64,000 nt of DNA, from positions 1 through 64,000 of the forward strand of contig CAYQQQ010000008.1 of NCBI GenBank assembly GCA_964420125.1. Reading direction: 5' to 3'. This document shows positions 42,680 through 50,992 of the stretch, piece after piece. A model generated the notes under the pieces. It made no database searches, was not told the origin of the DNA, and saw only the letters and a list, made by a program, of their open reading frames with translations. How positions within the stretch are numbered: position 1 is the stretch's first letter; each line of letters opens with the position of its first letter. The stretch is from CAYQQQ01 sp964420125. GTDB taxonomy: Bacteria > Actinomycetota > Acidimicrobiia > Acidimicrobiales > Microtrichaceae. The position numbers and the translations under genes are program-made.

Positions 42680-42686
42680 GGGGACG

Positions 42687-43397
42687 ATGGAGGAGGTGTC
42701 GGAGCTCTCGGTGCTGCACGTGGTGCGCCTCGTCGGGGTGGTCGAGGTCGACGTGATCGCCGGACGGCTCGCCGCGGCACCGGCGCGGGTTGAGTCGGTG
42801 CTGGTGCGCAGCGCCGGCTCGGGTCACGTCCGCCACCACCGGGGGAACCTGACCGGCTGGGGGCTCACCACCGAGGGTCGGGTCCGCCTCGAAGCGCTCC
42901 TGGCCGCCGAGTTGGACGCCCGGGGCGGCCGCCCCGTGGTCGAGACCGCCTATCGCCGGTTCCTGGTGCTGAACCCCCAGGTGCTGGCGGTGTGCGCCGA
43001 CTGGCAGGTGCGCGCCGGTAGCGAGCCCGCCGTCCTCAACGACCACCTCGACCACGACTACGACCACAGCGTGCTCGGCGACCTCGCCGCCCTGCACGAC
43101 GAGTCGCTGCCGATGTTGGCCGAGCTCGCCCAGGTGCTGCGCCGCTTCGGCGGCTATCGGCCCCGACTGGACCGCGCCGTGCGGCGGGCCCGCTCGGGGG
43201 ACCGCGACTGGGTGACCAAGCCGCTCGTCGACTCGTACCACACCGTGTGGTTCGAGCTCCACGAGGACCTTCTGGCCACGTTGGGCCGCCAGCGCAGCGA
43301 TGAGCGCGACAATGGACCCACACCGCAGGGATCCGGAGCGGCCGAGGAGGTCCCACCGGCCCAGCCCGCGGAGACCCAGACCGCGGAGAGAGGCTGA
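42687..43397 (+). CDS. Actinobacterial winged-helix-like conserved protein
   Basis: 236 residues. The N-terminal 75 residues (VLHVVRLVGVVEVDVIAGRL ... LTGWGLTTEGRVRLEALLAAELDA) look like a winged helix with a GW.LT..GR wing. The remainder (VNDHLDHDYD..VLGDLAALHDESLPMLAELAQVLRRFGGYRPRLDRAVRRA ... KPLVDSYHTVWFELHEDLLATLG) matches a conserved actinobacterial domain of unknown function that I recall beside regulators. The last 35 residues are disordered. It is five bases from dapA and shares its transcript. Whether it binds DNA is not known. Confidence 0.7.
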   Translation: MEEVSELSVLHVVRLVGVVEVDVIAGRLAAAPARVESVLVRSAGSGHVRHHRGNLTGWGLTTEGRVRLEALLAAELDARGGRPVVETAYRRFLVLNPQVLAVCADWQVRAGSEPAVLNDHLDHDYDHSVLGDLAALHDESLPMLAELAQVLRRFGGYRPRLDRAVRRARSGDRDWVTKPLVDSYHTVWFELHEDLLATLGRQRSDERDNGPTPQGSGAAEEVPPAQPAETQTAERG

Positions 43398-43401
43398 GCA
43401 G

Positions 43402-44283
43402 ATGAGCGCGAGATTCGGACGGGTGATCACCGCGATGGTCACCCCCTTCGACGACCAGGGCGAGCTCGACCTCGACGCCGCGGCCGAGCTGGCCGGTTGG
43501 CTGGTCGACACCGGCAGCGACGGCCTGGTCCTGGCCGGCACCACCGGCGAGAGCCCGGCGCTCACCGACTCCGAGGCCCTCGCCCTGTTCCGGCGGGTCC
43601 GCGACACGGTCAACGTGCCGCTGATCGCCGGGGCCGGCTCGAACTCCACCCGCCATGCGGTGGAGCTCACCAAGATGGCCGCCGACACCGGCGTGGACGC
43701 CGTCCTGTCGGTCACCCCCTACTACAACCGACCGCCCCAGGCCGGCATCGAAGCCCACTTCAGCGCGGTCGCCGGTGCGTCCAACCTGCCGGTCGTCATC
43801 TACGACATCCCGGTGCGCACCGGCCGGAAGGTCACCACCGAGACGCTGCTGCGACTGGCTCGCCAGGTCCCCAACATCGTCGGGGTGAAGGACGCGGCGG
43901 GGAACCCGGCGGAGAGCGCCCGGTTGCTCGCCGAGGCCCCCAGCGGGTTCGAGCTGTACAGCGGCGACGACGCCATGACCCTGCCGCTGCTGGCCGTCGG
44001 CGCCGTCGGGGTGATCTCGGTGGCCTCCCACTGGGCGGCCGCCCAGTTCGCCGAGATGATCGACGCCTTCGACAAGGGCGACCACGACACCGCCCGTCGG
44101 GCCAACGCCGGCCTGTCGGCTTCGTACGCCTTCGAGAGCAGCGACGACGCCCCCAACCCGATCCCGACCAAGGCGATGCTGCGCGTGCTGGGCCTCAAGG
44201 TCGGCCAGTGCCGCCTCCCGATGGGTGATGCCCCACCCGGGCTCGAGGATCGCGCCCGAGCGGTGCTCGAAGGCCTCGGCTGA
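43402..44283 (+). CDS. dapA: 4-hydroxy-tetrahydrodipicolinate synthase
   Basis: 293 residues. It condenses pyruvate and aspartate semialdehyde, the first committed step to lysine and diaminopimelate. The family signature GTTGESPALTDSE is intact, as are the Schiff-base Lys in VGVKDAAGNP (about 162), Tyr134 in IYDIPVRTG and PYYNRPPQ. ATG 43402 has AGCAGATG upstream. The stop shares a base with the RNase J start, and the dapA-rnj pair is conserved in mycobacteria (Rv2753c-Rv2752c). Confidence 0.97.
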   Translation: MSARFGRVITAMVTPFDDQGELDLDAAAELAGWLVDTGSDGLVLAGTTGESPALTDSEALALFRRVRDTVNVPLIAGAGSNSTRHAVELTKMAADTGVDAVLSVTPYYNRPPQAGIEAHFSAVAGASNLPVVIYDIPVRTGRKVTTETLLRLARQVPNIVGVKDAAGNPAESARLLAEAPSGFELYSGDDAMTLPLLAVGAVGVISVASHWAAAQFAEMIDAFDKGDHDTARRANAGLSASYAFESSDDAPNPIPTKAMLRVLGLKVGQCRLPMGDAPPGLEDRARAVLEGLG

Positions 44284-45941
44284 TGGCGGCGCCGGTCAAG
44301 CTGGTCTTCCTCGGCGGTCTGGGGGAGATCGGCCGCAACTGCGCGGCGATCGAGCAGGACGGAGAGATCCTGCTCATCGACTGCGGCCTGATGTTCCCCG
44401 ACAACGACATGCTCGGGGTGGACCTGGTGCTGCCCGATTTCACCTGGCTGATCGAGCGGGCCGAGCGCATCGTGGGCTGCGTGGCCACCCACGGCCACGA
44501 GGACCACGTCGGCGGGCTCAGCTACCTCCTGCGTGACGCCAGCTTCCCGCTCTACGGCAGCGAGCTCACCCTCGGCCTGGCCCGGGGGCGCATCGAGGAG
44601 GCCGGCCTGCTGAACCGGGTCGAGATGCGGGTGGTGCAGGATCGCCAGCGCCTGGAGGTGGGGCCCTTCGAGCTGGAGTTCCTGGCCGTCACCCACTCGG
44701 TCCCCCAGGGGGTGGCCACCGTGATCCGCACCGCCCAGGGGGTGGTGCTGCACACCGGGGACATCAAGATCGACCTCACCCCGGTCGACGGACGCCTCAC
44801 CGACCTCACCCGCATGGGTGCGATCGCCGACGACGAGGGCATCCGGGTGCTGCTGGCCGACTCCACCAACGCCGAGGAGCGGGGCCACTCCCGTTCGGAG
44901 TCGTCGGTGGGCCAGGTGCTCTACGACCTCATGCACGAGCACGAGGGTCGGCGGGTGGTGATCGCCTGCTTCGCCAGCCACATCCACCGCGTCCAGCAGA
45001 TCGCCGATGCGGCGGTGGCCTTTGGGCGCAAGGTGGCGCCCCTGGGGCGCTCCATGCGCCGCAACATGTCGATGGCCCGCGAGATGGGCCTGCTGCGCAT
45101 CCCCGACTCGGCGATCGTGGACATCGAGGACATCGACCGCTACGAGCCGGGCCAGGTGTGCGTGATCTGCACCGGCTCCCAGGGGGAGCCGCTCTCAGCG
45201 CTGGCGTTGCTGGCCAGCTCGGAGAACCGCTGGCTCAAGCTCACCCCGCACGACACGGTGATCCTGAGCTCGCACCCGATCCCGGGCAACGAGCACAACG
45301 TGAGCCGGGTGATCGGCGGCCTCATCCGCCAGGGGGCCGAGGTGGTGCACTCGGGTCTGCAGGACGTACACGCCACCGGCCACGCCAAGGCCGAGGAGCT
45401 CAAGCTGCTGCAGTCGATCCTGCAGCCGGAGTGGTTCGTGCCGGTGCACGGCGAGTACCGCCACCTGGTGGCCCATGCCCGCCTGGCCGAGACCATGGGC
45501 CGGCGCAGCGACCACGTCGTGGTGGCCGAGGACGGCGACCGGCTCGTGCTCGACGACGACGGTCTCCGCCTCGAAGGGCGGGTGCCGTCGGACTACGTGT
45601 ACGTGCACGGCACCGTCGGCGGTGTGGGCCACGGCGTGCTGTCGGACCGTCGCATCCTCGCCGAGGAGGGCATGGTGACGGTGATCGTGTGCGTGGACCG
45701 TGCCGCCAAGGAGGTGGTGGGCTCGCCGGAGATCGCCACCCGGGGGTGGATCCACGCCGACGAGGCCGCGGAGCTGCTCGCCGAGCTGTCCGAGCGGGTC
45801 TCCACCGCAGTGGGCGATGCGCTGCGTTCTGGGGAGGCACGACCTCGTCTGGAGCGGGCCGCCCGGCGGGCGACCGGGAGCTTCGTGGCCGACCGCACCC
45901 GCCGTCGCCCCATGATCGTGCCCGTGGTCATCGAGGTGTGA
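44283..45941 (+). CDS. rnj: Ribonuclease J
   Basis: 552 residues. It is a metallo-beta-lactamase/beta-CASP enzyme with 5'-3' exo- and endonuclease activity in RNA decay and rRNA maturation. The zinc motif THGHEDHVGG is near residues 69-78. LVTGSQGEP-type beta-CASP motif ICTGSQGEPLSAL and the late His stretch VHGEYRHLVAHARLA are present, and a C-terminal dimerisation region ends the protein. The start ATG overlaps the dapA stop by one base. No terminator is evident before the VapBC2 promoter 50 bases later. Confidence 0.96.
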   Translation: MAAPVKLVFLGGLGEIGRNCAAIEQDGEILLIDCGLMFPDNDMLGVDLVLPDFTWLIERAERIVGCVATHGHEDHVGGLSYLLRDASFPLYGSELTLGLARGRIEEAGLLNRVEMRVVQDRQRLEVGPFELEFLAVTHSVPQGVATVIRTAQGVVLHTGDIKIDLTPVDGRLTDLTRMGAIADDEGIRVLLADSTNAEERGHSRSESSVGQVLYDLMHEHEGRRVVIACFASHIHRVQQIADAAVAFGRKVAPLGRSMRRNMSMAREMGLLRIPDSAIVDIEDIDRYEPGQVCVICTGSQGEPLSALALLASSENRWLKLTPHDTVILSSHPIPGNEHNVSRVIGGLIRQGAEVVHSGLQDVHATGHAKAEELKLLQSILQPEWFVPVHGEYRHLVAHARLAETMGRRSDHVVVAEDGDRLVLDDDGLRLEGRVPSDYVYVHGTVGGVGHGVLSDRRILAEEGMVTVIVCVDRAAKEVVGSPEIATRGWIHADEAAELLAELSERVSTAVGDALRSGEARPRLERAARRATGSFVADRTRRRPMIVPVVIEV

Positions 45942-45992
45942 CGGCCCTGCTCTGGCACCTCGAGCGGTCTGGTGTTGCGAGAAGGGTGAGGT

Positions 45993-46027
45993 GCATCAGC
46001 GCATCACAATTGATGATGTTATGATGC
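45993..46027 (+). promoter_or_regulatory. vapBC2 operator and promoter
   Basis: GCATCA at 45993-45998 and 46001-46006 face TGATGA at 46011 and TGATGC at 46022-46027. The -10 TATGAT at 46020-46025 is six bases before ATG 46032. The stretch TATGATGCAG plus the following ATGCGGAC is the same as at vapBC1. Confidence 0.65.
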
Positions 46028-46031
46028 AGCC

Positions 46032-46286
46032 ATGCGGACCACGGTCACGCTGGATCCGGACACCGAGCAGATCGTGCGCCGACGGATGCGCGAGCGGGGG
46101 CAGACCTTCAAGCAGGCCCTCAACGACGTGATCCGCGAAGGGGCTTCGGCGTCGGCTCCTGCGGAGGTGTTCCGCACCGAGGTGGCGGCGATGGGCGTGT
46201 CGCGCGTGAACCTGGACCGCGCGCTGCAGCTGGCCGCCGACCTCGAGGACGACGAGTTGATCCGCAAGATGCGCGCCGGGTCGTGA
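46032..46286 (+). CDS. Ribbon-helix-helix antitoxin (VapB-like) 2
   Basis: 84 residues beginning MRTTVTLDPDTEQIVRRRMRERGQTFKQALNDVIREG, a ribbon-helix-helix fold of the type paired with TIGR00028 toxins. The C-terminal tail (DLEDDELIRKMRAG) would bind the toxin. The gene has the same -10 and start context as antitoxin 1, although the proteins share only the first five residues and the fold. The GTGA overlap with the toxin gene couples translation. Confidence 0.87.
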   Translation: MRTTVTLDPDTEQIVRRRMRERGQTFKQALNDVIREGASASAPAEVFRTEVAAMGVSRVNLDRALQLAADLEDDELIRKMRAGS

Positions 46287-46708
46287 AGCTCGTCGACGCC
46301 AACGTCCTGCTGTACGCGGTGAACGCCGATGCCGATGCGCACGAGAGGTCGAGGCGATGGCTTGACGACGCCTTGTCCGGAGGTGACACGGTGGCCTTCT
46401 CCTGGGTGGCGCTCCTGGCGTTCCTCCGATTGTCCACCAAGGTCGAGCTGTTCCCCGCCCCGCTGTCGATCGACGAGGCCATGGATCGGGTCGACGCCTG
46501 GCTGGCCGCCCGCAGCGCGGTGGTGGTCGAGCCGACGATCCGCCATGCCGCCATCGTGCGAGACCTGCTGCGGGTCGTCGGCATGGGCGGCAACCTCGTC
46601 AACGACGCACATCTGGCGGCGCTCTCGCTCGAGCACCGCTGCGGCATCGTCTCCTTCGACAACGACTTCTCCCGGTTCCCGGGCATCGAGTGGTCCCTGC
46701 CGGGATGA
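46283..46708 (+). CDS. PIN-domain ribonuclease toxin (VapC, TIGR00028-type)
   Basis: 141 residues. KLVDANVLLYAVNADADAHERSRRWLDDALSGG, SWVALLAFLRLSTKVELFPAPLS and NLVNDAHLAALSLEHRCGIVSFDNDFSRFPGIEW match the mycobacterial-type VapC subfamily. The Asp residues of the PIN site are visible. The protein would cleave RNA when freed from its antitoxin. The start GTG overlaps the antitoxin stop. A CCCGCC/GGCGGG hairpin follows the stop. Confidence 0.92.
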   Translation: MKLVDANVLLYAVNADADAHERSRRWLDDALSGGDTVAFSWVALLAFLRLSTKVELFPAPLSIDEAMDRVDAWLAARSAVVVEPTIRHAAIVRDLLRVVGMGGNLVNDAHLAALSLEHRCGIVSFDNDFSRFPGIEWSLPG

Positions 46709-46725
46709 GGCCACCCGACCAGCAC

Positions 46726-46738
46726 CCCGCCGGGCGGG
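46726..46738 (+). terminator. Short GC hairpin after vapBC2
   Basis: CCCGCC-G-GGCGGG, 18 bases after the toxin stop and before the ftsK promoter. No T-run follows. Confidence 0.35.
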
Positions 46739-46776
46739 ACCGGCGCCGTTGCCGCGGGCGTGTCACTGCGGGTGGG

Positions 46777-46782
46777 TAGCGT
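46777..46782 (+). promoter_or_regulatory. -10 element for ftsK
   Basis: TAGCGT lies ten bases before GTG 46793. A GGAGGG four bases from the start could also act as a Shine-Dalgarno, so the gene may be leadered by only a few bases. Confidence 0.4.
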
Positions 46783-46792
46783 GGAGGGCGAC

Positions 46793-49288
46793 GTGACCAC
46801 TTCCTCCAAGCCCAGACGCAGCGCGGGTTCAGCGCCCCGAGCGTCCGCCAAGGGCGGGCGGCGCACGCCATCGCGTCCCCCGTCGAAGGGGCGGGCCAAC
46901 ACCAAGGGCGCGAAGGCGAAGGGCACCTCCCCTCGAGGGCGGGCCGGTCCGCCCCGGGAGTCGCCGCTGCGCCATCTGTTCGACGGTCACGGTCACGACC
47001 TGTGGGGCCTCGGCCTCATCCTGCTGGCAGTGCTGTCGGCGCTCGGCGTGTGGTTCGGCGCCGGAGCCGTCGTGGGTCGCGGGATCGACAGCCTCCTCGG
47101 GGGGCTGTTCGGCTTCCTCGCCGTGGTCGTGCCGGTCGCCCTGGCCGTGGCCGGTGCACTGCTCATCCAGGGGCCTCGCCCCGCCGCCGACCTTCGCCAC
47201 ACCGACGGCTCGCCCACGCCCGTCGCCGCCGAGGACCTCCCCGACACCACGGTGCTGTCGTCGTCTGCCCGCCGGTCCGGGTCCCGTGTGCACCGGCCGG
47301 TGTCGATCACCGTGGGTCTCGTGCTGGCAGCCGTGGTGGCCGCCGGGGTCGCCCACCTCTTCGCCGCCGAGGGCCTGTCCGTCGCGGAGGACGGCCTCGA
47401 CGCCTACCAGGGTGCTGGAGGCCTGCTCGGCGCCGTCACCGCCGGTGCTCTGAGGGGCGTGATCGGCCGCTGGGGAGCGCTCGCCGTGCTGGTGTGCTTC
47501 GCCGTGGTGGCGGTCAGCCTCCTGTCGGGCTGGTCGCTGCGCCAGATGACGGGTGCCGCCGGCCGGCACCTCGGGGTCGGCACCCGGCGGCTCAGCCGAT
47601 GGGTGGCCGGGCTGTTCACGGTGGGCGACGAGGCCCCGAGCTCCGGGGAGGCCACCTCGCAGGAGCGGCCCCACCTCTACGACCAGGACGCCGACGCTCC
47701 GGCCCCCAAGCCCTCCCGGCGCCGGCGCAAGGCCTCCACGCCCACGGTCGAGGTGGCCGACACCGGCGAGACCGTCCAGCTCGACCTGCCGCTCGGACCG
47801 GCGGGCGAGGGCAGCCCGTGGAAGCTCCCCCCGCCGAAGCTGCTGAGCGTGTCCGGCAAGCGCAGCGTCGACACCAAGGCCGTCGAGGAGCGGGGCCTGA
47901 TCCTGCAGTCCGCGCTGGCCGACCACGGCGTGCAGACCCGCCTGGTCGGCATGGTCGTCGGCCCCACCGTCACCCGCTACGAGCTCGAGCTCGGCACCGG
48001 CGTGAAGGTCGCCAAGGTCACCGCCCTGCACCGCGACATCGCCTACTCCATGGCGTCTGCCGACGTGCGGATCATCGCCCCCATCCCCGGGCGTCAGGCC
48101 ATCGGCGTGGAGGTTCCCAACGCCCAGCGCCAGGTCGTCGCCATCGGCGACATCCTCGCCTCCGAGGAGGCCCGCCGGGCCACCCACCCCCTCGAGGTGG
48201 CCGTCGGGCGCGACATCAACGGCCGCGCCGTGCTGATGAACCTCGCCACCATGCCCCACCTGCTCATCGCCGGTCAGACCGGTGCGGGCAAGTCGAGCTG
48301 CATCAACTCGATCATCACCTCGATCATGATGCGCTCCACCCCCGAGCAGGTGCGGCTCATCCTGGTCGACCCCAAGCGGGTGGAGCTCACCCAGTACGAC
48401 CGCATCCCCCACCTGCTCACGCAGGTGGTGGCCAACCCCCGCAAGGCCGCCAACGCCCTCAACTGGGCGGTGAAGGAGATGGAGCGCCGCTACGACCTGC
48501 TCCACGAGGCCGGCGTCCGCGACATCACCGGCTACAACGCGGCGGTCGACCGGGGCGACCTCACCGACCGGTTGGGCGAGGAGCGGGAGTTCCCGCACCT
48601 GCCGTTCATCCTCGTGGTGGTCGACGAGCTGTCCGACCTGATGATGGTCGCCCCCCGCGACGTCGAGGAGTCCATCTGCCGGATCGCCCAGATGGCTCGC
48701 GCCGTGGGCATCCACCTGGTGATCGCCACCCAGCGCCCCTCGGTCAACGTGATCACCGGGGTGATCAAGGCCAACATCCCCGCCCGCCTGGCCTTCGCCG
48801 TGTCCTCCGCCACCGATTCCAAGGTCATCCTCGACCAGGCCGGCGCCGAACGCCTCATCGGCCAGGGCGACATGCTGCTGCTCGGGCCGGCGTCCTCCGC
48901 CGCTCAGCGCATCCAGGGCGCCTGGGTGGAGGAGAAGGAGGTCCGCACCATCGTCGACCACTGGCGCTCCCAGGCCCCCGAGGTGGAGGCCCACTACGTG
49001 GAAGGAGTCGAGGGCGCCGACGACGACAGCGGCGGCGGCAGCACGGGAGTGAGTGGTGGCGAGGACGACGACCTCCTCATCCAGGCCATGGAGCTGGTGG
49101 TGCGCAGCCAGCTCGGCTCCACCTCCATGTTGCAGCGCAAGCTGAAGGTCGGCTTCGCACGCGCCGGGCGCCTGATGGACCTCCTCGAGCAGCGGGGGGT
49201 GGTCGGTCCCTCGGAAGGTTCCAAGGCCCGTGAGGTGTTGATGACCGTCGAGGAGTTCGAGCAGCTCGTCGACTCCGGCGCCATCTGA
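46793..49288 (+). CDS. ftsK: DNA translocase FtsK/SpoIIIE
   Basis: 831 residues. It pumps chromosome ends through the division septum. The N-terminus is basic and disordered (about 1-65). Four membrane helices follow (about 70-245), then a linker, then the motor with Walker A GQTGAGKSS (about 494) and Walker B LVVVDELSDLM (about 610) with IATQRPSVNVITG. The C-terminal gamma winged helix (LVVRSQLGSTSMLQRKLKVGFARAGRLMDLLEQRG) reads oriented DNA sites. GTG 46793 is favoured; GTG 46781 lies within the -10. The location after RNase J matches mycobacteria. Confidence 0.96.
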   Translation: MTTSSKPRRSAGSAPRASAKGGRRTPSRPPSKGRANTKGAKAKGTSPRGRAGPPRESPLRHLFDGHGHDLWGLGLILLAVLSALGVWFGAGAVVGRGIDSLLGGLFGFLAVVVPVALAVAGALLIQGPRPAADLRHTDGSPTPVAAEDLPDTTVLSSSARRSGSRVHRPVSITVGLVLAAVVAAGVAHLFAAEGLSVAEDGLDAYQGAGGLLGAVTAGALRGVIGRWGALAVLVCFAVVAVSLLSGWSLRQMTGAAGRHLGVGTRRLSRWVAGLFTVGDEAPSSGEATSQERPHLYDQDADAPAPKPSRRRRKASTPTVEVADTGETVQLDLPLGPAGEGSPWKLPPPKLLSVSGKRSVDTKAVEERGLILQSALADHGVQTRLVGMVVGPTVTRYELELGTGVKVAKVTALHRDIAYSMASADVRIIAPIPGRQAIGVEVPNAQRQVVAIGDILASEEARRATHPLEVAVGRDINGRAVLMNLATMPHLLIAGQTGAGKSSCINSIITSIMMRSTPEQVRLILVDPKRVELTQYDRIPHLLTQVVANPRKAANALNWAVKEMERRYDLLHEAGVRDITGYNAAVDRGDLTDRLGEEREFPHLPFILVVVDELSDLMMVAPRDVEESICRIAQMARAVGIHLVIATQRPSVNVITGVIKANIPARLAFAVSSATDSKVILDQAGAERLIGQGDMLLLGPASSAAQRIQGAWVEEKEVRTIVDHWRSQAPEVEAHYVEGVEGADDDSGGGSTGVSGGEDDDLLIQAMELVVRSQLGSTSMLQRKLKVGFARAGRLMDLLEQRGVVGPSEGSKAREVLMTVEEFEQLVDSGAI

Positions 49289-49353
49289 GGCCGGCGTCGG
49301 CGACTCCCGCAGCGGCCGACTCCGCGACCCGCCGAACCCAGGAGCTGACCGCC

Positions 49354-49821
49354 GTGAGTCGAAGCCAACGCAGCCGCACCGGATCGAAGGACTACGAGGG
49401 CGACGGCATCGTCGTGCACTGGGAACCCGAGCGGTGCATCCACTCGGCCGTCTGCATCAGAGGGCTCCCCTCCGTCTTCGATACCGATGTCCGGCCCTGG
49501 GTGGAGCCCACCGGGGCCTCCGCCGACGAGGTCGCCACCGTGGTGGACACCTGTCCCTCCCGGGCGCTCACCTACACCCGCACCGACGGTGCACCCGAAG
49601 GTCCGGGCTCGCGCGCCGCGGTGCAGTCCGCGGGTTCCGAGCCTGTCGTGGTCACCCCGCGACCCAACGGCCCGTTGGTGGTGATGGGGGAGCTGCGGGT
49701 GCTGGGCGCCGACGGCGACGAGCTGTCCCAGGGGTCCCGCCACTTCTTCTGCCGGTGCGGCGGATCGGAGAACAAGCCGTTCTGCGACGGCACGCACAAG
49801 CGCAACGGGTTCCAGGGCTGA
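49354..49821 (+). CDS. Dual iron-sulfur protein: Fer4_19-type plus CDGSH domain
   Basis: 155 residues. The N-terminal half (about 15-70; WEPERCIHSAVCIRGLPSVFDTDVRPWVEP ... VDTCPSRALTY) is the Fer4_19/DUF1271-type divergent ferredoxin with three conserved Cys. The C-terminal half carries a CDGSH 2Fe-2S motif FCRCGGSENKPFCDGTH (about 131-147). The two are fused here, as in some actinobacterial and proteobacterial proteins. A redox or iron-sulfur sensing role is likely but unproven. GTG 49354 follows CAGGAGCTGACCGCC. It lies 32 bases before the SMP-30 gene. Confidence 0.88.
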   Translation: MSRSQRSRTGSKDYEGDGIVVHWEPERCIHSAVCIRGLPSVFDTDVRPWVEPTGASADEVATVVDTCPSRALTYTRTDGAPEGPGSRAAVQSAGSEPVVVTPRPNGPLVVMGELRVLGADGDELSQGSRHFFCRCGGSENKPFCDGTHKRNGFQG

Positions 49822-49841
49822 GCGCGGATCACCAGGGCTGC

Positions 49842-49847
49842 TAGAAC
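49842..49847 (+). promoter_or_regulatory. -10 element for the SMP-30 gene
   Basis: TAGAAC lies six bases before ATG 49854. It departs from the TAnnnT pattern in its last base. Confidence 0.4.
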
Positions 49848-49853
49848 CGGCCC

Positions 49854-50771
49854 ATGGACTTCACCACCGTCGCCGAAGGACTCCGCTTCCCCGAAGGACC
49901 CGTCGCCATGGCCGACGGGTCCGTGCTCGTGGTGGAGATCGACCGGGGCACCCTCAGCCGGGTCGCCCCCGACGGCGACATCGAGGTGGTCGCCGAGTGC
50001 GGCGGTGGGCCCAACGGGGCGGCGGTCGGCCCTGACGGGCGCGTGTGGATCACCAACAACGGCGGGTGCTTCCGCTTCCTCGACCTTGGAGGATTGCTCA
50101 TCCCCGGCGACGTCCCCGACACCTACTCCGGCGGGTCGATCCAGGCGGTCGACCTGGCCACCGGCGAGGTCGAGACCGTCTACACGGAGTGCGACGGCCG
50201 GCCCCTGCGGGCCCCCAACGACCTGGTGATGGACGGCCACGGTGGGTTCTGGTTCACCGACCACGGCCTCCGCTACGAGCGCACTGCCGATCGCACCGGC
50301 GTGTTCTACGCCCGCTGCGACGGCTCCGGCGTGCTGGAGGTGCTCCACCCCCTCGAGTCGCCCAACGGGGTCGGCCTCAGCCCCGACGGCGACCGGCTCT
50401 ACGTCGCCGAGACCCACACCGGCCGGGTCTGGGCCTGGGACGTGCCCCAGCCCGGCACCGCCACCGGCCACGGGCTGCTGCCCCCCCACGGGGACCTGCT
50501 GGCCGGCCTGGCGGGCCTCCAGCTGCTCGACAGCCTGGCGGTGGACGGGGAGGGCTACGTGTGCGTCGCCACGCTCGGCAACGGAGGCATCACCGTGATC
50601 TCGCCCGACGGCACCTCCGTGGAGTTCTTCGCCGTCGACGACCCGGTGACCACCAACATCTGCTTCGGCGGCGACGACCTGTGCACCGCGTACGTGACCG
50701 CGTCGGCCACCGGCCGCCTCCTGCGTGCGACCTGGCCACGGCCCGGCCTCGCCCTGGCCCACACCGCCTGA
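49854..50771 (+). CDS. SMP-30/gluconolactonase-family protein
   Basis: 305 residues with a six-bladed beta-propeller pattern: GLRFPEGPVAMADGSVLVVEI (metal Glu), GPNGAAVGPDGRVWITNNGG, APNDLVMDGHGGFWFTDHG (metal Asn) and LDSLAVDGEGYVCVATLG (metal Asp). Enzymes of this family hydrolyse lactones with calcium or zinc. Substrate unknown. There is no signal peptide. The last eight codons are part of a 24-base tandem duplication that spans the stop codon. Confidence 0.9.
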   Translation: MDFTTVAEGLRFPEGPVAMADGSVLVVEIDRGTLSRVAPDGDIEVVAECGGGPNGAAVGPDGRVWITNNGGCFRFLDLGGLLIPGDVPDTYSGGSIQAVDLATGEVETVYTECDGRPLRAPNDLVMDGHGGFWFTDHGLRYERTADRTGVFYARCDGSGVLEVLHPLESPNGVGLSPDGDRLYVAETHTGRVWAWDVPQPGTATGHGLLPPHGDLLAGLAGLQLLDSLAVDGEGYVCVATLGNGGITVISPDGTSVEFFAVDDPVTTNICFGGDDLCTAYVTASATGRLLRATWPRPGLALAHTA

Positions 50772-50800
50772 CACGGCCTGGCCCACACGGCCTGACGCCG
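50753..50800 (+). repeat. 24-base tandem duplication across a stop codon
   Basis: 50753-50776 and 50777-50800 differ at only two positions, one internal and one at the end. The first copy holds the last residues (LAHTA) and TGA of the SMP-30 gene, and the second lies after it. A recent slippage event is likely. Confidence 0.8.
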
Positions 50801-50822
50801 TCCGGCGCACCCCACCCGCGTT

Positions 50823-50865
50823 CTGGGACTCCTCAGGTTCGGGATGCGGGTGCCAGGAGTCCCAG
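50823..50865. terminator. Dyad between the SMP-30 gene and rimO
   Basis: Arms CTGGGACTCCT (50823-50833) and AGGAGTCCCAG (50855-50865) pair perfectly around a 21-base loop. It lies in a 221-base gap that otherwise shows only the rimO promoter. Terminator or operator; no T-run. Confidence 0.45.
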
Positions 50866-50980
50866 TTGGTCAGAAGTCCCACCTGGAGGGCTGCGGTTCC
50901 CTCGGCAGCGGGCCGGCCGGCGGGACCGAGGCACAGCGGGACGGCGCGTCCGGTCGTCCGACGGTCCCGTCGCCCACCGG

Positions 50981-50986
50981 TACCCT
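50981..50986 (+). promoter_or_regulatory. -10 element for rimO
   Basis: TACCCT lies six bases before GTG 50993. Confidence 0.5.
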
Positions 50987-50992
50987 GAGGCG

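Noticed and set aside
46829..48994. 721-residue minus-strand frame opposite ftsK
   Set aside because: Same shadow effect. The plus strand has Walker A, Walker B and the gamma domain of FtsK.
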